From Rotaria macrura (lineage: Eukaryota > Rotifera > Eurotatoria > Philodinida > Philodinidae), in assembly GCA_900239685.1 (NCBI GenBank), contig OENT01000045.1, forward strand, positions 1 to 64,000: a DNA stretch of 64,000 bases, written 5' to 3'. Positions within the stretch are counted from its first letter, which is position 1, and the number at the start of each line of letters is the position of its first letter. The notes beneath the pieces are model-generated. The model was given only the letters and a program-made list of their open reading frames with translations. It was not told the DNA's origin and searched no databases. This document shows, piece after piece, positions 50,701-64,000 of this stretch. Position numbers and translations under genes: made by a program.

Positions 50701-53700
50701 ACGAATTCGAATGGATTTGAAGTTGGTGCCTTCTAATTTAAAAAAACTTTAATAGAAAAAAAAATAAGAAAAGAAACATAATGTATGGAAAGTTGTTGGC
50801 TTCATTAATTCATAAGTGTCTATGTTACATTTAACATAGTTGTTTATTTAATAATCTATAGACTCACTAATGACATAGTCTGTATTCTAAGTATGTCATG
50901 GCATCCCTGTGAATGGATAAAATGAATTTCATCGAAGAAACTTTTAATAGATTATTATAATTATCTTAGTTGATATTATTCGTGATACATGATGTTTAAA
51001 AGAAAAATGCTGCAGGCATGATTCCTTAGACTTATACTACCAGACTAATCCTAGTCTTCTGTTTTATGATATTCTTATAAAAACAATCTAAATCTGTGGG
51101 TCAAATGAACTCATACAACTAGTTAATTAGAGTTTCAGATATGAAATGACATTTTTCGATACATCATTTCGTGGTGAATATTGAATTTATATCAATTTTT
51201 CATAAAACACATCGAGTTCTGTTTTCAGTTTTTGTTTCGATAGATTCTATTTTCGATGAAACGTAGCGAAGTTGAGCAGAAAACTGTTCTTGATCGAACG
51301 TCTGTTATAAATGAATTCAACATTGAAGAAATTGTTTCAATCTTCTGTTTTTGTTCAATAAACTACATGTAAATAAATGTAAACGAATTATCATGAAATC
51401 ATGTTCGATTAGAAATTATTAATCATGTTTTTGCCGAAAAAATCTTCAATATAAGTTCTGTTTTGCTTGAATGCACACTATGTATTAAACTCGATTGATT
51501 TGTAAATCAACGCATAATTTATCAAGTGCATGATCATTAGTATCATTCGAAGATAGAAGTTATTTTGAACTTTTCATATTCGAAAAGACTTTCGAACTAA
51601 CAGAATTGAAATCAAATGAAAAAAAAATTGGCTTCTGTTTCATGCCATACAAAATAATTTCATTGCATTTCTTTCTGTTTTCCTTTTGCTCTTCAACTAC
51701 GTAAAATGACGTAGAGCATCTATCTCATGCATAGAATAAGAGTTTGTTTCTACGAATTCATTGTTTTTTTTAAAACTCGTTTTAATGACATTGTTTTGTG
51801 CATTCATACTTGTGACATTCAAAATTCTTATTGAAATGAATTCAATGTACTTTAGAATGAAATACAAGAATTGTGTCTAAAAATAATGAAATGAAAAATG
51901 TTCTGTTTGAAATTGCTGTTGAATACTTACGAAAGAATCTCATTTTCCCCTGAAAGATTTACTTACGTTCAAATGTCACCGTCAGTTTTTCCTGTCAAAA
52001 ATCTTCAAGATCCCTTCACTTCTTTCCTTTCTTTTCCTCGTTAAGTAGTTAGACTCGAATGTACATATTTGATGATCATTAGAATAGTCATTGAAGGACT
52101 CGTTTGAATGCTAATATTGGGTTTTTCGTGACGAGAGACAAGTTTGAAAAATAAAAATAATGAATTTTCTTTTTTTTATTTAACATCAAGACCGATTTTT
52201 ACTTTCAACAGTTTCTCTAATATAATTATCTGAAAAGTATTTATTCAACTTTGGTGTCGAAATTATTTGGTTTTCAGTATGTCTTTGTAAATCGACAAAC
52301 TCTTTCGATCATAAATACAAACAGAAAAAGGATATATTTAGATTACTAAGTTTTTATTTGATAAGTGACTGTCGATAATGCTTACGCATTAGTCGGATAG
52401 TTCTACTTGATTGACATAATTGACTAAGTCATATACAGAATTTTATTGTCAAACTTTCCATAAATGAATTTGAAAATCGCATAATACTTGCTCAAAAAAG
52501 GAGCAGCTCTATCTGTGCAATTATTTGTTTAACTAATAGAGTTAAACAAATAAAAAAGTTGCCTCGGTGTCGCTTTACTGAAATAAATAATAACTAGTTT
52601 CCTAGGTCGATATTATTGCTAATATGTCTCACCTGTATTCTAAACTCTACTTACACATTTTTGATAACCTTTTAAACTACTTGTGATGATTAAGAAGTGA
52701 AAGAAAAAACTAAATGGGATTGAAATCAACATTTAGTTTAAGTGAATATTAAGATTTTGTTAAACAATACTTTTAAAAATATTGATGTTCTATCAAAAAT
52801 TTTGTAAATGAAAAACTGTCATTCATTTAACATCAGATGAAATTTTTAAGCAATATCATATTTACTTTCGATATCATCATCATTCATCGTTTTGTATTGA
52901 TAGTCATATGTACATTTGATAATATGGCGCTGAATGGAAATATGAATCTATTTGACGATTATCTTGTTGATCCATCCAAAAAGATATTACTCTTTATTTT
53001 GAAAAAATCTGATATTATTAATAAGATTCTATTTATTTGCAAAATATAAATTAAAAAAAATAGAAATTTTAACATCTGATTAAAATTGTCCTCTTTTCTC
53101 TTCAACCTGTATCGATATGATCGACTGACACCTAGTATATATGACGAATTTTTTTTTTATCATTATGTGATTTTTTTTATCTACGAAAAAAAGAATTTCT
53201 TCAGAATTGTTTCTACGTACTATTTGTTGATGATTATTTTAAAGAGTTCATGGAGTTGATGCTTTTACATTCTATAATAGGACATGATGGCTTGTGTCTT
53301 GCATTTGTCAATCAATCGTTTAAAATTCTAATATTCATCTAAAAGAGAATAAATGGTTGCATAGAATATAATTCATTTTTATGTCGACGTTTTACAAATT
53401 CCTTTCGAAACTAATTTTTGTCTTATTCTTACGAATTAGAATAAAACAACGAAGTAACGATTTGTAAATGATGATATTTTTCATTATTAATAGATTCTAT
53501 CTATAATTCAGCTTATGATTAATAATGCTTGATTGGACTATCCTCTTGATAATGAACAATCCATGACTTTACAGTATTTAACGACTAGCTAAGAGTATAT
53601 TTTAATGTTATTCTTAACAATTTACCACTAAATCCTTACACTTCATATTTATCCTATTCCTTTTTCATTAGATTTGGTTAATTTAGTAGAGCAATCTGAT

Positions 53701-56161
53701 AATTTAGTCTAAGGATTCTTCTTAATAATTTCTTAACTCAAAAATAATCCGTCCATATGCTAATGCTCGAAATAAAACTGGATGTATTCACGGTATTAAT
53801 CTTGAAATGTTTCTTTTAATATAACAAATCTTGACACATACACAACAATGTAAGAAATATAGGTTATTTTGATGCATCTCGATGAATAATGTTACTTATG
53901 CTAAATGACAACTTCTTATGTAGTCGGTTTCTTTTTAATAATGTTTTGGAACAAAACACACACACATAACGTTGATAATCACTGCCTAATCAACTAATAT
54001 TATAATTACGAAAACAAAGTCGTTTGTCTGAGGTAATAGTAGACTATGCTGAAATGACTTACTTTAAATCTTGAATAAAAATCAATGTCGATTATGAAAA
54101 ACGTATTTTACTTCTAAATTAGAATCGGTCTTGATTTTAATGAAGACTCTTATATGATCTTTTGAAAACTAAGATGTGCAATAAGCTACTGTTTAGTATT
54201 GTGAAAGGATTCTATTTACACACTAGTACCTCTCTATGATGAACGCCATACGATAATATTGATTTTTCGAGCATTGACTTATTGTTTGGTCCGGAATGAA
54301 GAGAAACGTTCCAAGGACTTGTTTCTGGATTTTTTCGTGACACCGTATAGATTATTTGTTATTTTGTTTTTGATCGGTTACATAAGTTAATTCAAAATAT
54401 AATCCATTTTTTTAAAGGGATCTTTGAATACCGTTTGCCCATCTGCTTATGAACTCGAGGTTTCAAAACTGTCGTTTATTGTTGTCATTCTGATTAGTTA
54501 CATAATCGTTTAAACACCACATTTACCTGTCTAAAATACTTTATACAGACTTACGTGATGCATATAAAATATTGTTTAGTTACTATAACAACAAGTACAA
54601 CACTAACGAAAACCGGTATCGTCTTAATGGATCACATGTCCTTTTTTCTCATTGCATAATATGTACGTATTGACTTGTCATTTTTTCTTTCGTGTGTACA
54701 TACGGTAATCAAAAACAATACAAATTGCACTTAAATGTATTGTATAAGAAAACATTAGACAGATGGGCAATGAGCCTAAAATAATTGCATTTAAATTTGT
54801 GAAGATCACAATAGAGTAGGGAACTACAGTAATACTATTCTCTATTGAGAAGAAGACGGTATATAATTTTGAAACATGTACATACACCAATACTTTTACC
54901 ATCGAAATACATAACGTTTGTAACCAGCAGATGTTCAATAGTAGAATGAAGCTAACCTGAACGTTTGTATCAACATAATAGCGTCTGATCATGATGTTCT
55001 CTTAAGATCCATACAGCAACGTAACCAGGATTTTCAGATCGATGGATGAATCTCTCCTTATGTCAGAAAAACGGACTGGCGAAATTGGCCAAGACTTGTA
55101 TCAATGGCGCAAAACATTTTTTTGACTCTACAAAACTCTTGATAGCGTTAAAAGAAACCAAGAATACATTGAAATGAAATTCTTCTAATGAAACATTTAT
55201 CAAGCTCTGATCTCAAGTCTGAGTCGAGTATGCTTTAGTCTATTCCTCATGTGTTTGTTTATAACATTTGAATTTGAATTTCAAATATCAAAATCAAGAC
55301 GATCATGATGTCAATATATCGATTGGATTTATATCGAGAGCATTATAAATGTATACAGTAATAGAATAGATATATATGAAGACATATAGAAAGAAAGATA
55401 TATGAGTGTGAATGATATCACTACCTAACAATATGACTCGAGAAGGAGAAGATAGTAGAACGAACGTATTATAAAAGAATACAGATCAATATAAACCAGA
55501 CGACCTAGAAAAGAAACAATATGCATGTGTAAGAATGGAAGAAGCGATTCTTTTCTTAACAAGCAAAGCATATAGATGGGATTTGAATGAAAGAAAAAAA
55601 TAGACAGGTACTATCTAATTCGTAAATGAATAAACATTGATGAAAAAGTAAAATTTCAATGAGTAAAGACTTTCTAATCAAACCTTCAATGGAGTTATTG
55701 TACATTTGCCCCTCCCTTGATTATATCCCTGATGTGGCACATGTCTCCAGGCATGATTTGATCTTGTCACTATCATGACTTCGATTTGACGAAAGTTGAA
55801 ATGAATTTCTATCTGTATTAATCATCGTTTATTATGATGTAATTCAACAGCATTCCTTGTTAATTCTTGAAGGTACAAACGAAGAAAGCGACTGTCATAT
55901 AAAATGTATCATCTTAACAGTATTGGTTAGCTCTGTTCGCATGATGATATATAAAACGGACTATTACACGAGAAAATGATACATTGGAAAGAAAAGCTAC
56001 GCTTTATCTTCTTATATTTTTTTGTTTATTTTAATAAGTATGAAAAAATATAGAAACATTGAAGTATAAAGTTTTTTTTTTCTATTATTTATCTATATAT
56101 CGTATACGAAAGAAGAAGAAAAATATCACACATTGACAAATAGAAAAATGAGATATTGAAT
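47747..56161. other. 8.4-kb gene-poor stretch
   Basis: No supported coding gene. The frames 52837-53049 and 54678-54992 are AT-driven hydrophobic translations. An exon-like piece on the minus strand, ending at 49403 with a GTGAGA donor, could be a 5' exon of the nuclear receptor. A short GC-richer patch lies at 48826-48855. Otherwise I see only homopolymer-rich DNA. Confidence 0.5.
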
Positions 56162-59100
56162 TTATGCTGGTACATTCAACAAATATAATGCCAATTCACA
56201 ATCAAGACCAAGATTAACAGCATAACGAATTAATTTCGCTGGACTTGTCGCATCTAAATAGACGAAGAATAGATATAGAAAATACGTGATAACATTTTGT
56301 TGAATACAATCAAACATCTGATGAATTTTTATCCGATCAAATCGATCAAAAGAGCAATAGAAAAATATGATTTTTTTATGTTTACCTAGAAGAGACAGTA
56401 AATTCTCTTCGTTTAATCCTGGTAACCATTCTCGAATAGGTAATAACAAACCAAATCGTCTTGAATCATATTGATTTTTTAAAGCAACAAGTAAATCGAC
56501 TTTCATTTCTAAAATAGAAACAAAAAACGTATTCAATCTAAAATGAGAGTTATTATTACTTGATATGTTTTTAAAAAGTATATTTGTAAATTGTATACGT
56601 AAAATAACATCGTCTGCATCAGATGAATTCGATAATTTTTTAATTGATGTATATTTTTCATAAAATGATATTAGTGCATGCATTTCTTTAACATGACGAT
56701 TATTAATCGGTTCAGCAATGACACGTTGTATGCCAGAATAAAGTTGTAATGCATGAAACCATTTACGTAATGATGATTCGTTACTTGATAGAAGTTGTAC
56801 CAGGGATGATGATGTATTTTTTAATGTTAATGACGATAGTATTGAAGATTTTTGAACATAGAACAGACCATCACGACTTAACATTTGTTTTAAACGTTGA
56901 ATTTGTTCATCATTGTCATAATTAATTGGCCAATAGTTAGCATCATTTATTTCCAGTTTTTTTATTGAAATGAAATTTGGTAGAAAACATGGTGTACGAA
57001 AATTCTTTACTTGTATTTGATTATTTTCATCTACCGACAAACGTCCATTGACAGAACATACTTGTTGACTTGAAACATCTTTGGTTATCATTAAACGTGA
57101 TTCACATACCATAACGTACAGATGACGAAAGATTTGTAGATGAAAGCTAAGTTAAGAAAAAAAAACAGAGTGTATTTTTTTATCATTCATTTTGATCATT
57201 CCCATTAACAATAATAGAGTTCGATCTTCAGATAAATAAATAGTCTAGAATCTCAGCATCAATTATCAATCAGCAATCTTTTAACCTATCGATCAACCCT
57301 TTATTCGCAACAATGGATGTATACCGATCCAGTCTATTCCATAATAGAAGACTTGTTCTAATCTTACCCAGCATACTAAAGTATCATCTTTGTACATTGT
57401 TTCACTATCTATCAGAAGAAAGCAAATACTATTGGAAGAATCAATCAGAACTAGGGTAAATCAATTTCTACTTTATTTATAATTGCAATTAAAAATATAA
57501 TACTCTAAAATATTTTGTGTAAAGATGTTTTGAAGATTTTACGTGATTATTTGTCACAATATTCGTTGTATCTAGCAATAACTAAAATTGATGTTCCATC
57601 AAATTCAGTGTCCCGACATGATAACTCTTCACATACGATTACGCTACTATTTATTATTTGTTAGTTGTCTGTTACTTATTTAATATTTTCCTTTCCAGTT
57701 CGAATACGTATAATGAACCGTCATGAACATAAATTATTTTAATTGCTCATCCAAGTCTAAAGTTATGCATCAAATATTCATAGTACTGAGCAGGTAGTGA
57801 TATCTCAATCTATCCTATTTTAAATTTATTCAAATCTGATGAGTTTGACGTCTATGTTTCTTATTTGCATAATAAAGTGACTGTCATAATACGAATCCTC
57901 GATAACGGCTGCAACTATGTTGTCTCATAAGATCTCTAAATTTTTTAGATTTAATTTGGATACCTTTTATTACTGTCAACAAGCGTTTCAGTCATGAAAT
58001 TTCTTGAATACTACGATATATATATTTAATTTCACGAAATCAATTTCATTTATTCTCACCGATTATCGTTACTACTCATTGGAAAATGTGGATAAAAAGC
58101 AGCTAGTAGAATTGGTATAGCATCATCATCATTGCGCAAGCCATATCTAATACGATAAAAAATAAAATACTACATTATTAAAGAAAAACAAAAGATCATA
58201 GAAAAAAACAACTAACCGTCCCCCACCAAGTAACAATAAACCTAAGGCCATGCTTACTGCAACATGAGATCCATACGTAACATGTGATCGATCGGGTCCT
58301 ACTCTTGTCTGCAATGCTCGTAACAGATTCAATAACTGTAAATCACCACTACCAGCCATAACCTTAAGAGAACAAAAAAAAACAAAGAAGTTCTCCATGA
58401 AAGCACCAACAATGTATGATTTCTCAAAAACGTTTTTCTTACCATGGCAAGTGAAAGCACAAGTGTTGATACAACGAATTCCAGTGTTATCGTATCTGGT
58501 GCATAAGTATCCGGATCATTTTCAACGTAATCTGCTGGACGATCAATATAAACTTGAAATTGTTTAAAATAAGTTCTCTAGAAAACATACAATAGAATGT
58601 CGTTTGTTTTTTCTTTCTATAATTTCAATTGAAACTCAATAACTTTACAATGATATTTGCTGTTTGTTCATTCCATGTTCCAGCATATTTTAATGCTAAA
58701 CTAAAACATACACCGGAAACGAGATAACAATATGCTTGTGTTACTGATTCGGCATCATAAGTATTTAATGATATTTTTGTTTGAAATGCATTTTTACTTA
58801 AAATTGATGGTATCTGTTTTTCTATCCATTCCGGTGTATTTGTTATACTTTCCCATGCGATCAAATTGTAAACAACAGTCTTAAATGAAGAAAATATAAC
58901 AAGAATATGAAATTTAAATGAAGATATTCTTACTCGTAAAAGAAGAAGATCGGGACGTATTAGTTCTATCAATCGCATAATATCATTTGGGGTAAACCAT
59001 TCAGCTATATCTCTAAAAATAAAATATTATTTCAATTAGAATGAAGAAAAGAATGAATTTCTTCTCTCATCGATTTGAAAGAAAATTTTCTAAATATCAA

Positions 59101-62100
59101 AAAAACCAGAATCTTGATAGTTGAGACATATATCAAAAGCTCAATGTCAAAGAGAATAAAAACAATGGGACAAGATTGATCTAATAGTAACAATTCAAAA
59201 GAGAATGCCAGAATTGTTACAACATATATATTCCGTTTTGGGGGAAAACGATTCAACAAAGTGAACGTACAGGTGTCTATCTAAATCTGTTCTAGGGTTC
59301 CTTCGAATATCGCACATGCATTGATTGTTATGAACGTTCGTGAACAATGCATGCGTTTTTCTTTCTAATTAAAAAGCATTCTAGACTATACAGTACTAAG
59401 TGATTCTCCTCGAAAAAGAAACTCCTTCAAGAAGTGAAGTAACCTATCTGGCACACAGGTCAAAATGATGCGACAAGCAACTAGAATAAAACATCTTTCT
59501 GACAAATAAATCTAGGCTCCATGAAACATATATTCATGTCGAATGATTTTTCGTCCATGTGCGAAATTAAATGCAAAATGAACCAATATTCATTAGTTGC
59601 TTTATTGAAGCTTTTCAATATTATTTTAATGACGTATAAGGAAATTTTTCGATCAATTCTTTATCTCCATTCAGTTGAATTTCTAATAACTACGTTAGAT
59701 ATAAATAAATAAATAAATCAGATCCACGAACTTATTCTTTGTATTGAAATATGTAAGACCAATGGCAATCATAGCACCGGTCGCTGTTATATTCGCATTC
59801 ATTGAACCATATTCATGTACTTGTATATGTGTCCGAAGTGATCCAAATGAATAGACACGTTCTTTTCCAATAATATAACTTAAAAGTGCACTTGTAAAAA
59901 AGTCTTCTTTCGAATTTATGTTATGTAGTCCTTTCTAATATAAAAAAAAAGAAAAACACAATCCATAGGAGAATATCTAAACGAAATTTTCATTTACTTT
60001 AAATAGGACAGTACCAAGTGCAATGCCAGATGTAAATGCATACGCTTCACGTTCAAGAATAACCATTTCTTTCTCACCAGTACTAGAAATAAATAAAAGA
60101 AGAAAAAAACAAGACTCAATTGATGTACTTCACTAACAATAGTCAGCAGATTGTACAAATCGGTTCTTGAGATGGAAGAGCGGAGGCACGCTACGGAAAA
60201 TTATTGATCGAACTAAGTCATCGCGATATAAATTTGTATGTTAACTGTTTGAATGCTTACAATCAGTTTATCGAATTCTGCTCATATATTATCGTTATGC
60301 GTCTTTTTCCTATTCGAAAATTTTGCAAACAATGAAGATTCTGCGATAATGATTACCGTATGAGCACAGCTTGTTATTATTTAATGAAAAAACGTTTCAG
60401 TAACGGTCGATCATCGTACAACTATCATCTACTTAGCGAATATACTTTAAAATGCAGCTTGAAACGAAATGACATCTATGAAGGATTTTCAGTTCGATGA
60501 CTATTTTTTTCTATTACATTTATCTCAATATTAAAATTTAAATACCTGACGGGTAGTTTTCCAATTTCAGCAAGTAAAATATCTGATATGTATCGATCAC
60601 CACTACCCGCATAGAGTAAACCAAGACCCATAATACCACAAATCTGTACACCAAATGGTACTTCCCATTCAAATAATGTTTGTGGTAGCATACTTTTAAT
60701 ATAGATTGTCAGCAGGCTTGTCAATGTTAAACTCATTGATTTATAACTAAAATGAATTCACGAATAGTCTTAAACATGATGATTTATTCATAATTACTTT
60801 GATACACAAATTCCTAGTAATGATGCCATCATAGTTAATTCATTTGCTTTTTGTAATAGAGAATAAATTAATGATTTTGGTAAATTTTTAAAATGTCCTA
60901 TTAAACCAAGACCATATAAAAAGCCAGCCTGTTCATTTGTAATGTCATTATTTTTAAGTATTTGCGAACGTATCCAATTGTCACCCATATCACAAGCATG
61001 ACGATTTATTGCTAATGATGCTGCAACACCGTTATGAAATAACGGCCAATGTGTTATATTTTGTGGTACTTCAATATGTGTCATATTTACAATAACAGTA
61101 CTAAAATTAGACAAAGAAATAGTTGTAGGAGAACTATCCATCAATCTGTCATGTTGCGAGATAAATCATTTCTATCACTATTTGAAGAATCGAAATTTAC
61201 ATTTAGATGAATGTATCCGATGATTTTCTTAGATTGGAAAATGCGGTAATTAGTATGATTCTTATTTATTCTAAGTGAATATGATGTGTGTCGATAAAAT
61301 TTGACTCAAGATTTCAGGGATGGGGTAGGCGTTGAGCGAATTGTATCTTAATTGAGCTATTTATAATTGGATTCATCCGATCGAAATCTTTAACGTCGAC
61401 TTCGATCAACAAATCACATGAAAACGTCAGATTTGCAATAAAAAAAACAATGACCATCTCAACATGATTCGAATATCTCTTGTAGTTTGCATTCATCAGG
61501 CCTACGTGTAGTTTTGAAAATATTGCATCAGGTAATTAATCCTTTGCAAATGTCAGTATCTTTTATTAACTCATATTAGTTCAATGACTTGTTATAGTCA
61601 AATCGATTCGTCCATGAGAAGCAACCATTGACGACTACAAATTGGATAATTATTGCTCTTCACAGCTGGTTTTAGTTCTGCAATGCGAATTTGTTTTAGT
61701 GTCAGTCTATTTTATTAGATTGTTTCAAATGCAGCAGTACAACATATTTTAATCAAGATTGCCTATGGTTCCTGTTGATGAACAAAGGAAAGCATTTATA
61801 TAACGTTTCTTATGATTCTTAATACTTGTGTAGTTTCGCATCATTTTCTTTGAACTGCTCCTTCGTTACCGAACATCATTTTAAAACATGATTCAAAGGC
61901 ACGTTAGTCACGCTTTGTTGATATAGTGATTCTGATCAATTGTCACATTCTCAAATATAACTCAAGGTCATAAACTCTAAGAATAAACTACAGGCTCAAC
62001 GGTAACCTTCTGCAACGAGTATTTACATATTCACTAAATACGCCAGCGTTGGATGCGACTACTACATATATGAGCGCATATTTTGAGAATTAGAGACCTT

Positions 62101-64000
62101 AGCTATATTCTAGCATTCCGTTTTTCATACTAAAACAGAATTCTAATCGTATTTTCTTCTAAGAAAGTTTTTCATACTCAAAATTCGAGGTTTTCTAAAA
62201 ATTTTTTGTATTTCTGCATATGCTCCAAACACTAATGAAATCATGTAGAATACCAGAGACCATTGCAAGTCTATCATCTACAATGCACATGAAAAATCAC
62301 AAACGCTTGAAACATATTATTTTTCATATTTTGAAATGATACCAATACAACCAATTCTGCAAACTAGAATATGGTTGTTAGAAAATTATTTTGGGTATGT
62401 CCTCTAGAGAAGTGGATCCGGTAGATAAAAGCTAGAGAAAATATTTAATCATGAATAAGATTTTGATTCAGTATGGAGCATCGGTTATTCTGGCTTTCAT
62501 TCATAGCTATGATTTGAAATTCAAATATAGATACGAATCGCACAGCGCATTCAGTATCGAACTTGATGTTCAGTCAGTCTAAACTTCGATTTTCCTCTTT
62601 GAATAAAACATTGAAATCCTTGTTCTATCTGTTAAACAAGCACAAAACTACATACGATGATGGTACGCGTCCTTTAAGATTTAATTCTGGTATAATAAAA
62701 GCATCATGTGGTGATGCATAGACCGTACCGAGAGTTAGAGCACCTCTGAAAAAGAAAATTAAACCATTGAAATTCTTAGAAAAACAAATCCAATATTTCT
62801 TTCGTTCAAACCTTCCGAATGGTAATGACATTGTTCTTTGGGCGACACTAAATAAATATCGTTCATTATTTTCCATAACTTCCTGTTCAGTTACATTTGG
62901 CCGTTGTGCTACATCTATCATAACCGGTGTGGATGATTGTAGACATTCAACTATTGTTTGTACACGTAAATCTTCTGGAAAACGTAATTTCAATACCTGA
63001 AAGCACGAACGAATGAGAAAAAATAATGATGAAATTATTGCGTCTGCATAGTTTTATACTTCGCTTTCAACAAGTCGAGTTTTATCATTATGATAATCTT
63101 TTCCATAGACACGTATTAGTTCTAAACTTCGAAGCGATATAAGGCCAGGATGAAAATTTTTATCGAATAATGTTGGATCATGATAAGATAATTCTTGTCG
63201 ACCAATCAATTCATATGTTTTTCTGGGTAAATCAAATTTCGGATGAAGTGCAACATGACTTATTGCTTCGTACAAAAGAGCGTGTACACATAATGGAAGA
63301 CTGTCGAACTCGATTGTAGTTAAATCTTAAGATAAAGATAAAATCTTATTTCAACATTAAACTATTCTTTGTTGTTTCCTTCTTTTTAAATATCTAACCA
63401 TCATTTAAAAATGCATCAATTATTTGTTGATGACGAGTTGATATGTCGCCTTTTGATGTATTCATGGATGTAAATAACACTGGCGATGGTGATGTTCCAT
63501 CTAAATTATAGAATTTTTCTTATTTAGATGAAACGTAGAAATAGCTTAGTTCTCATATCGATTGTATACCATTGCTATTGGCAGCAATATTGCATAAATA
63601 ATTGAAATGTACATTTGACATTCCCGGATATAAATACGTTGCAAGAAGCTAGAAAAATAAGCGACGAATTTGATTTAGAAGGTTAATGGAATTCCTTTCA
63701 TATATTGTACCTTAGTACAAAGAACAATACGATTTGTAACCGATGCAATATATGGAAATGGTGGCAATTGATTACCATTATCAGATTTTGATAGGAATAG
63801 TCGTGCCCATTTCAAATAACTTGGTGGAGTTTGATCAAATAATCTTGGCATAAAAATATTCGAAGCCACTAGAGCATAGGATGTTGAATATGAAAAAGTA
63901 AAGTTCGATGAGAAAATTAACTTACTCGGTGATAATTGATGAGTTTTACGAACACGTTTTGAAATTTTCCAATTTTCAGCCAAATAATAATGACGATATT
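56162..64000 (-). CDS. ANAPC1: anaphase-promoting complex subunit 1 (C-terminal part, runs off the window)
   Basis: Eighteen exons with consistent phases give about 1,106 C-terminal residues; human ANAPC1 is ~1,940, so the N-terminal half lies beyond 64000. Exons: 63926->64000, 63711-63868, 63570-63648, 63399-63500, 63060-63325, 62812-62996, 62656-62745, 60798-61145, 60546-60746, 59998-60082, 59732-59934, 58934-59012, 58649-58879, 58443-58577, 58217-58362, 58060-58146, 56386-57146, 56162-56253. APC1 is the large scaffold of the APC/C ubiquitin ligase that drives mitotic exit. Proteasome/cyclosome-type repeats are visible as WPLFHNGVAASLAI, NEQAGFLYGLGLIGHF, GIMGLGLLYAGSGDRY, TGAMIAIGLTYFNT, VMAGSGDLQLL and MALGLLLLGGGRYGL, followed by FYPHFP..NDNRFHLQ.RHLYV. 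Introns at 57147-58059 and 61146-62655 are long and empty. Confidence 0.9.

Noticed and set aside
52837-53049. 70-residue plus-strand frame
   Set aside because: Low complexity and Ile/Phe-rich, with no resemblance to a family and no exon partners.
54678-54992. 104-residue hydrophobic minus-strand frame that looks like a multi-pass membrane protein
   Set aside because: AT-rich DNA often gives such translations. No conserved motif or neighbouring exons were found.
1-64000. CRISPR arrays, bacterial operons, ribosome binding sites, rRNA
   Set aside because: None seen. The gene architecture is eukaryotic and spliced.

Overview
The window is animal nuclear DNA. It is AT-rich, with genes split by many short introns (often 55-75 bp) that carry GT..AG ends. 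The gene set is metazoan: fibrillar collagen, P2X receptor, estrogen-receptor-type nuclear receptor, WSB, NUP133 and ANAPC1. One gene looks fungal or microbial (a GtaA-type secreted glutaminase). This mix, with compact AT-rich introns, suggests a rotifer, most likely a bdelloid. That assignment is inference, not proof. All intron-exon models were built by hand from splice sites, reading phase and family resemblance; no RNA or database search was available.

Layout. Positions 1-6.3 kb hold no convincing gene. This is a patchwork of old repeats: a duplicated ~163-bp unit, ~119-bp and ~123-bp tandem repeats, a 707-bp deleted pogo/Tigger-type transposon with a transposase C-terminal remnant, and two copies of a ~340-360-bp MITE rich in TCGGAT/ATCCGA. 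Positions 6.4-9.5 kb hold two tandem four-helix membrane protein genes (TMEM272-like). Next come a minus-strand WSB-type WD40/SOCS-box gene (9.7-11.8 kb), a divergently placed secreted glutaminase (12.1-15.4 kb), a DUF962/Mpo1-type membrane enzyme (17.0-17.6 kb) and a 26-exon NUP133 gene (17.8-26.4 kb). NUP133 is convergent with a P2X receptor gene on the minus strand (26.5-27.6 kb, first exon not found).

After a ~5-kb stretch without clear genes, three more minus-strand genes follow: a fibrillar collagen (32.8-41.7 kb; signal peptide, thrombospondin-N-like domain, about 40 small Gly-X-Y exons, C-propeptide), an estrogen-receptor-like nuclear receptor (43.1-47.7 kb) and, beyond an ~8.4-kb gene-poor stretch, the C-terminal ~1,100 residues of ANAPC1 (56.2 kb to the window edge, running off the end).

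The genes do not form one pathway. They are mainly housekeeping (NUP133, ANAPC1), signalling (P2X, nuclear receptor, WSB) and matrix (collagen) genes, plus one candidate transferred enzyme. The points most worth a second look are a P2X whose ATP-contact positions are altered, an estrogen-receptor homologue with the Glu/Arg clamp but no His, a collagen C-propeptide lacking expected cysteines and a segment, and a filled/empty pair of sites that dates and defines the MITE insertion.
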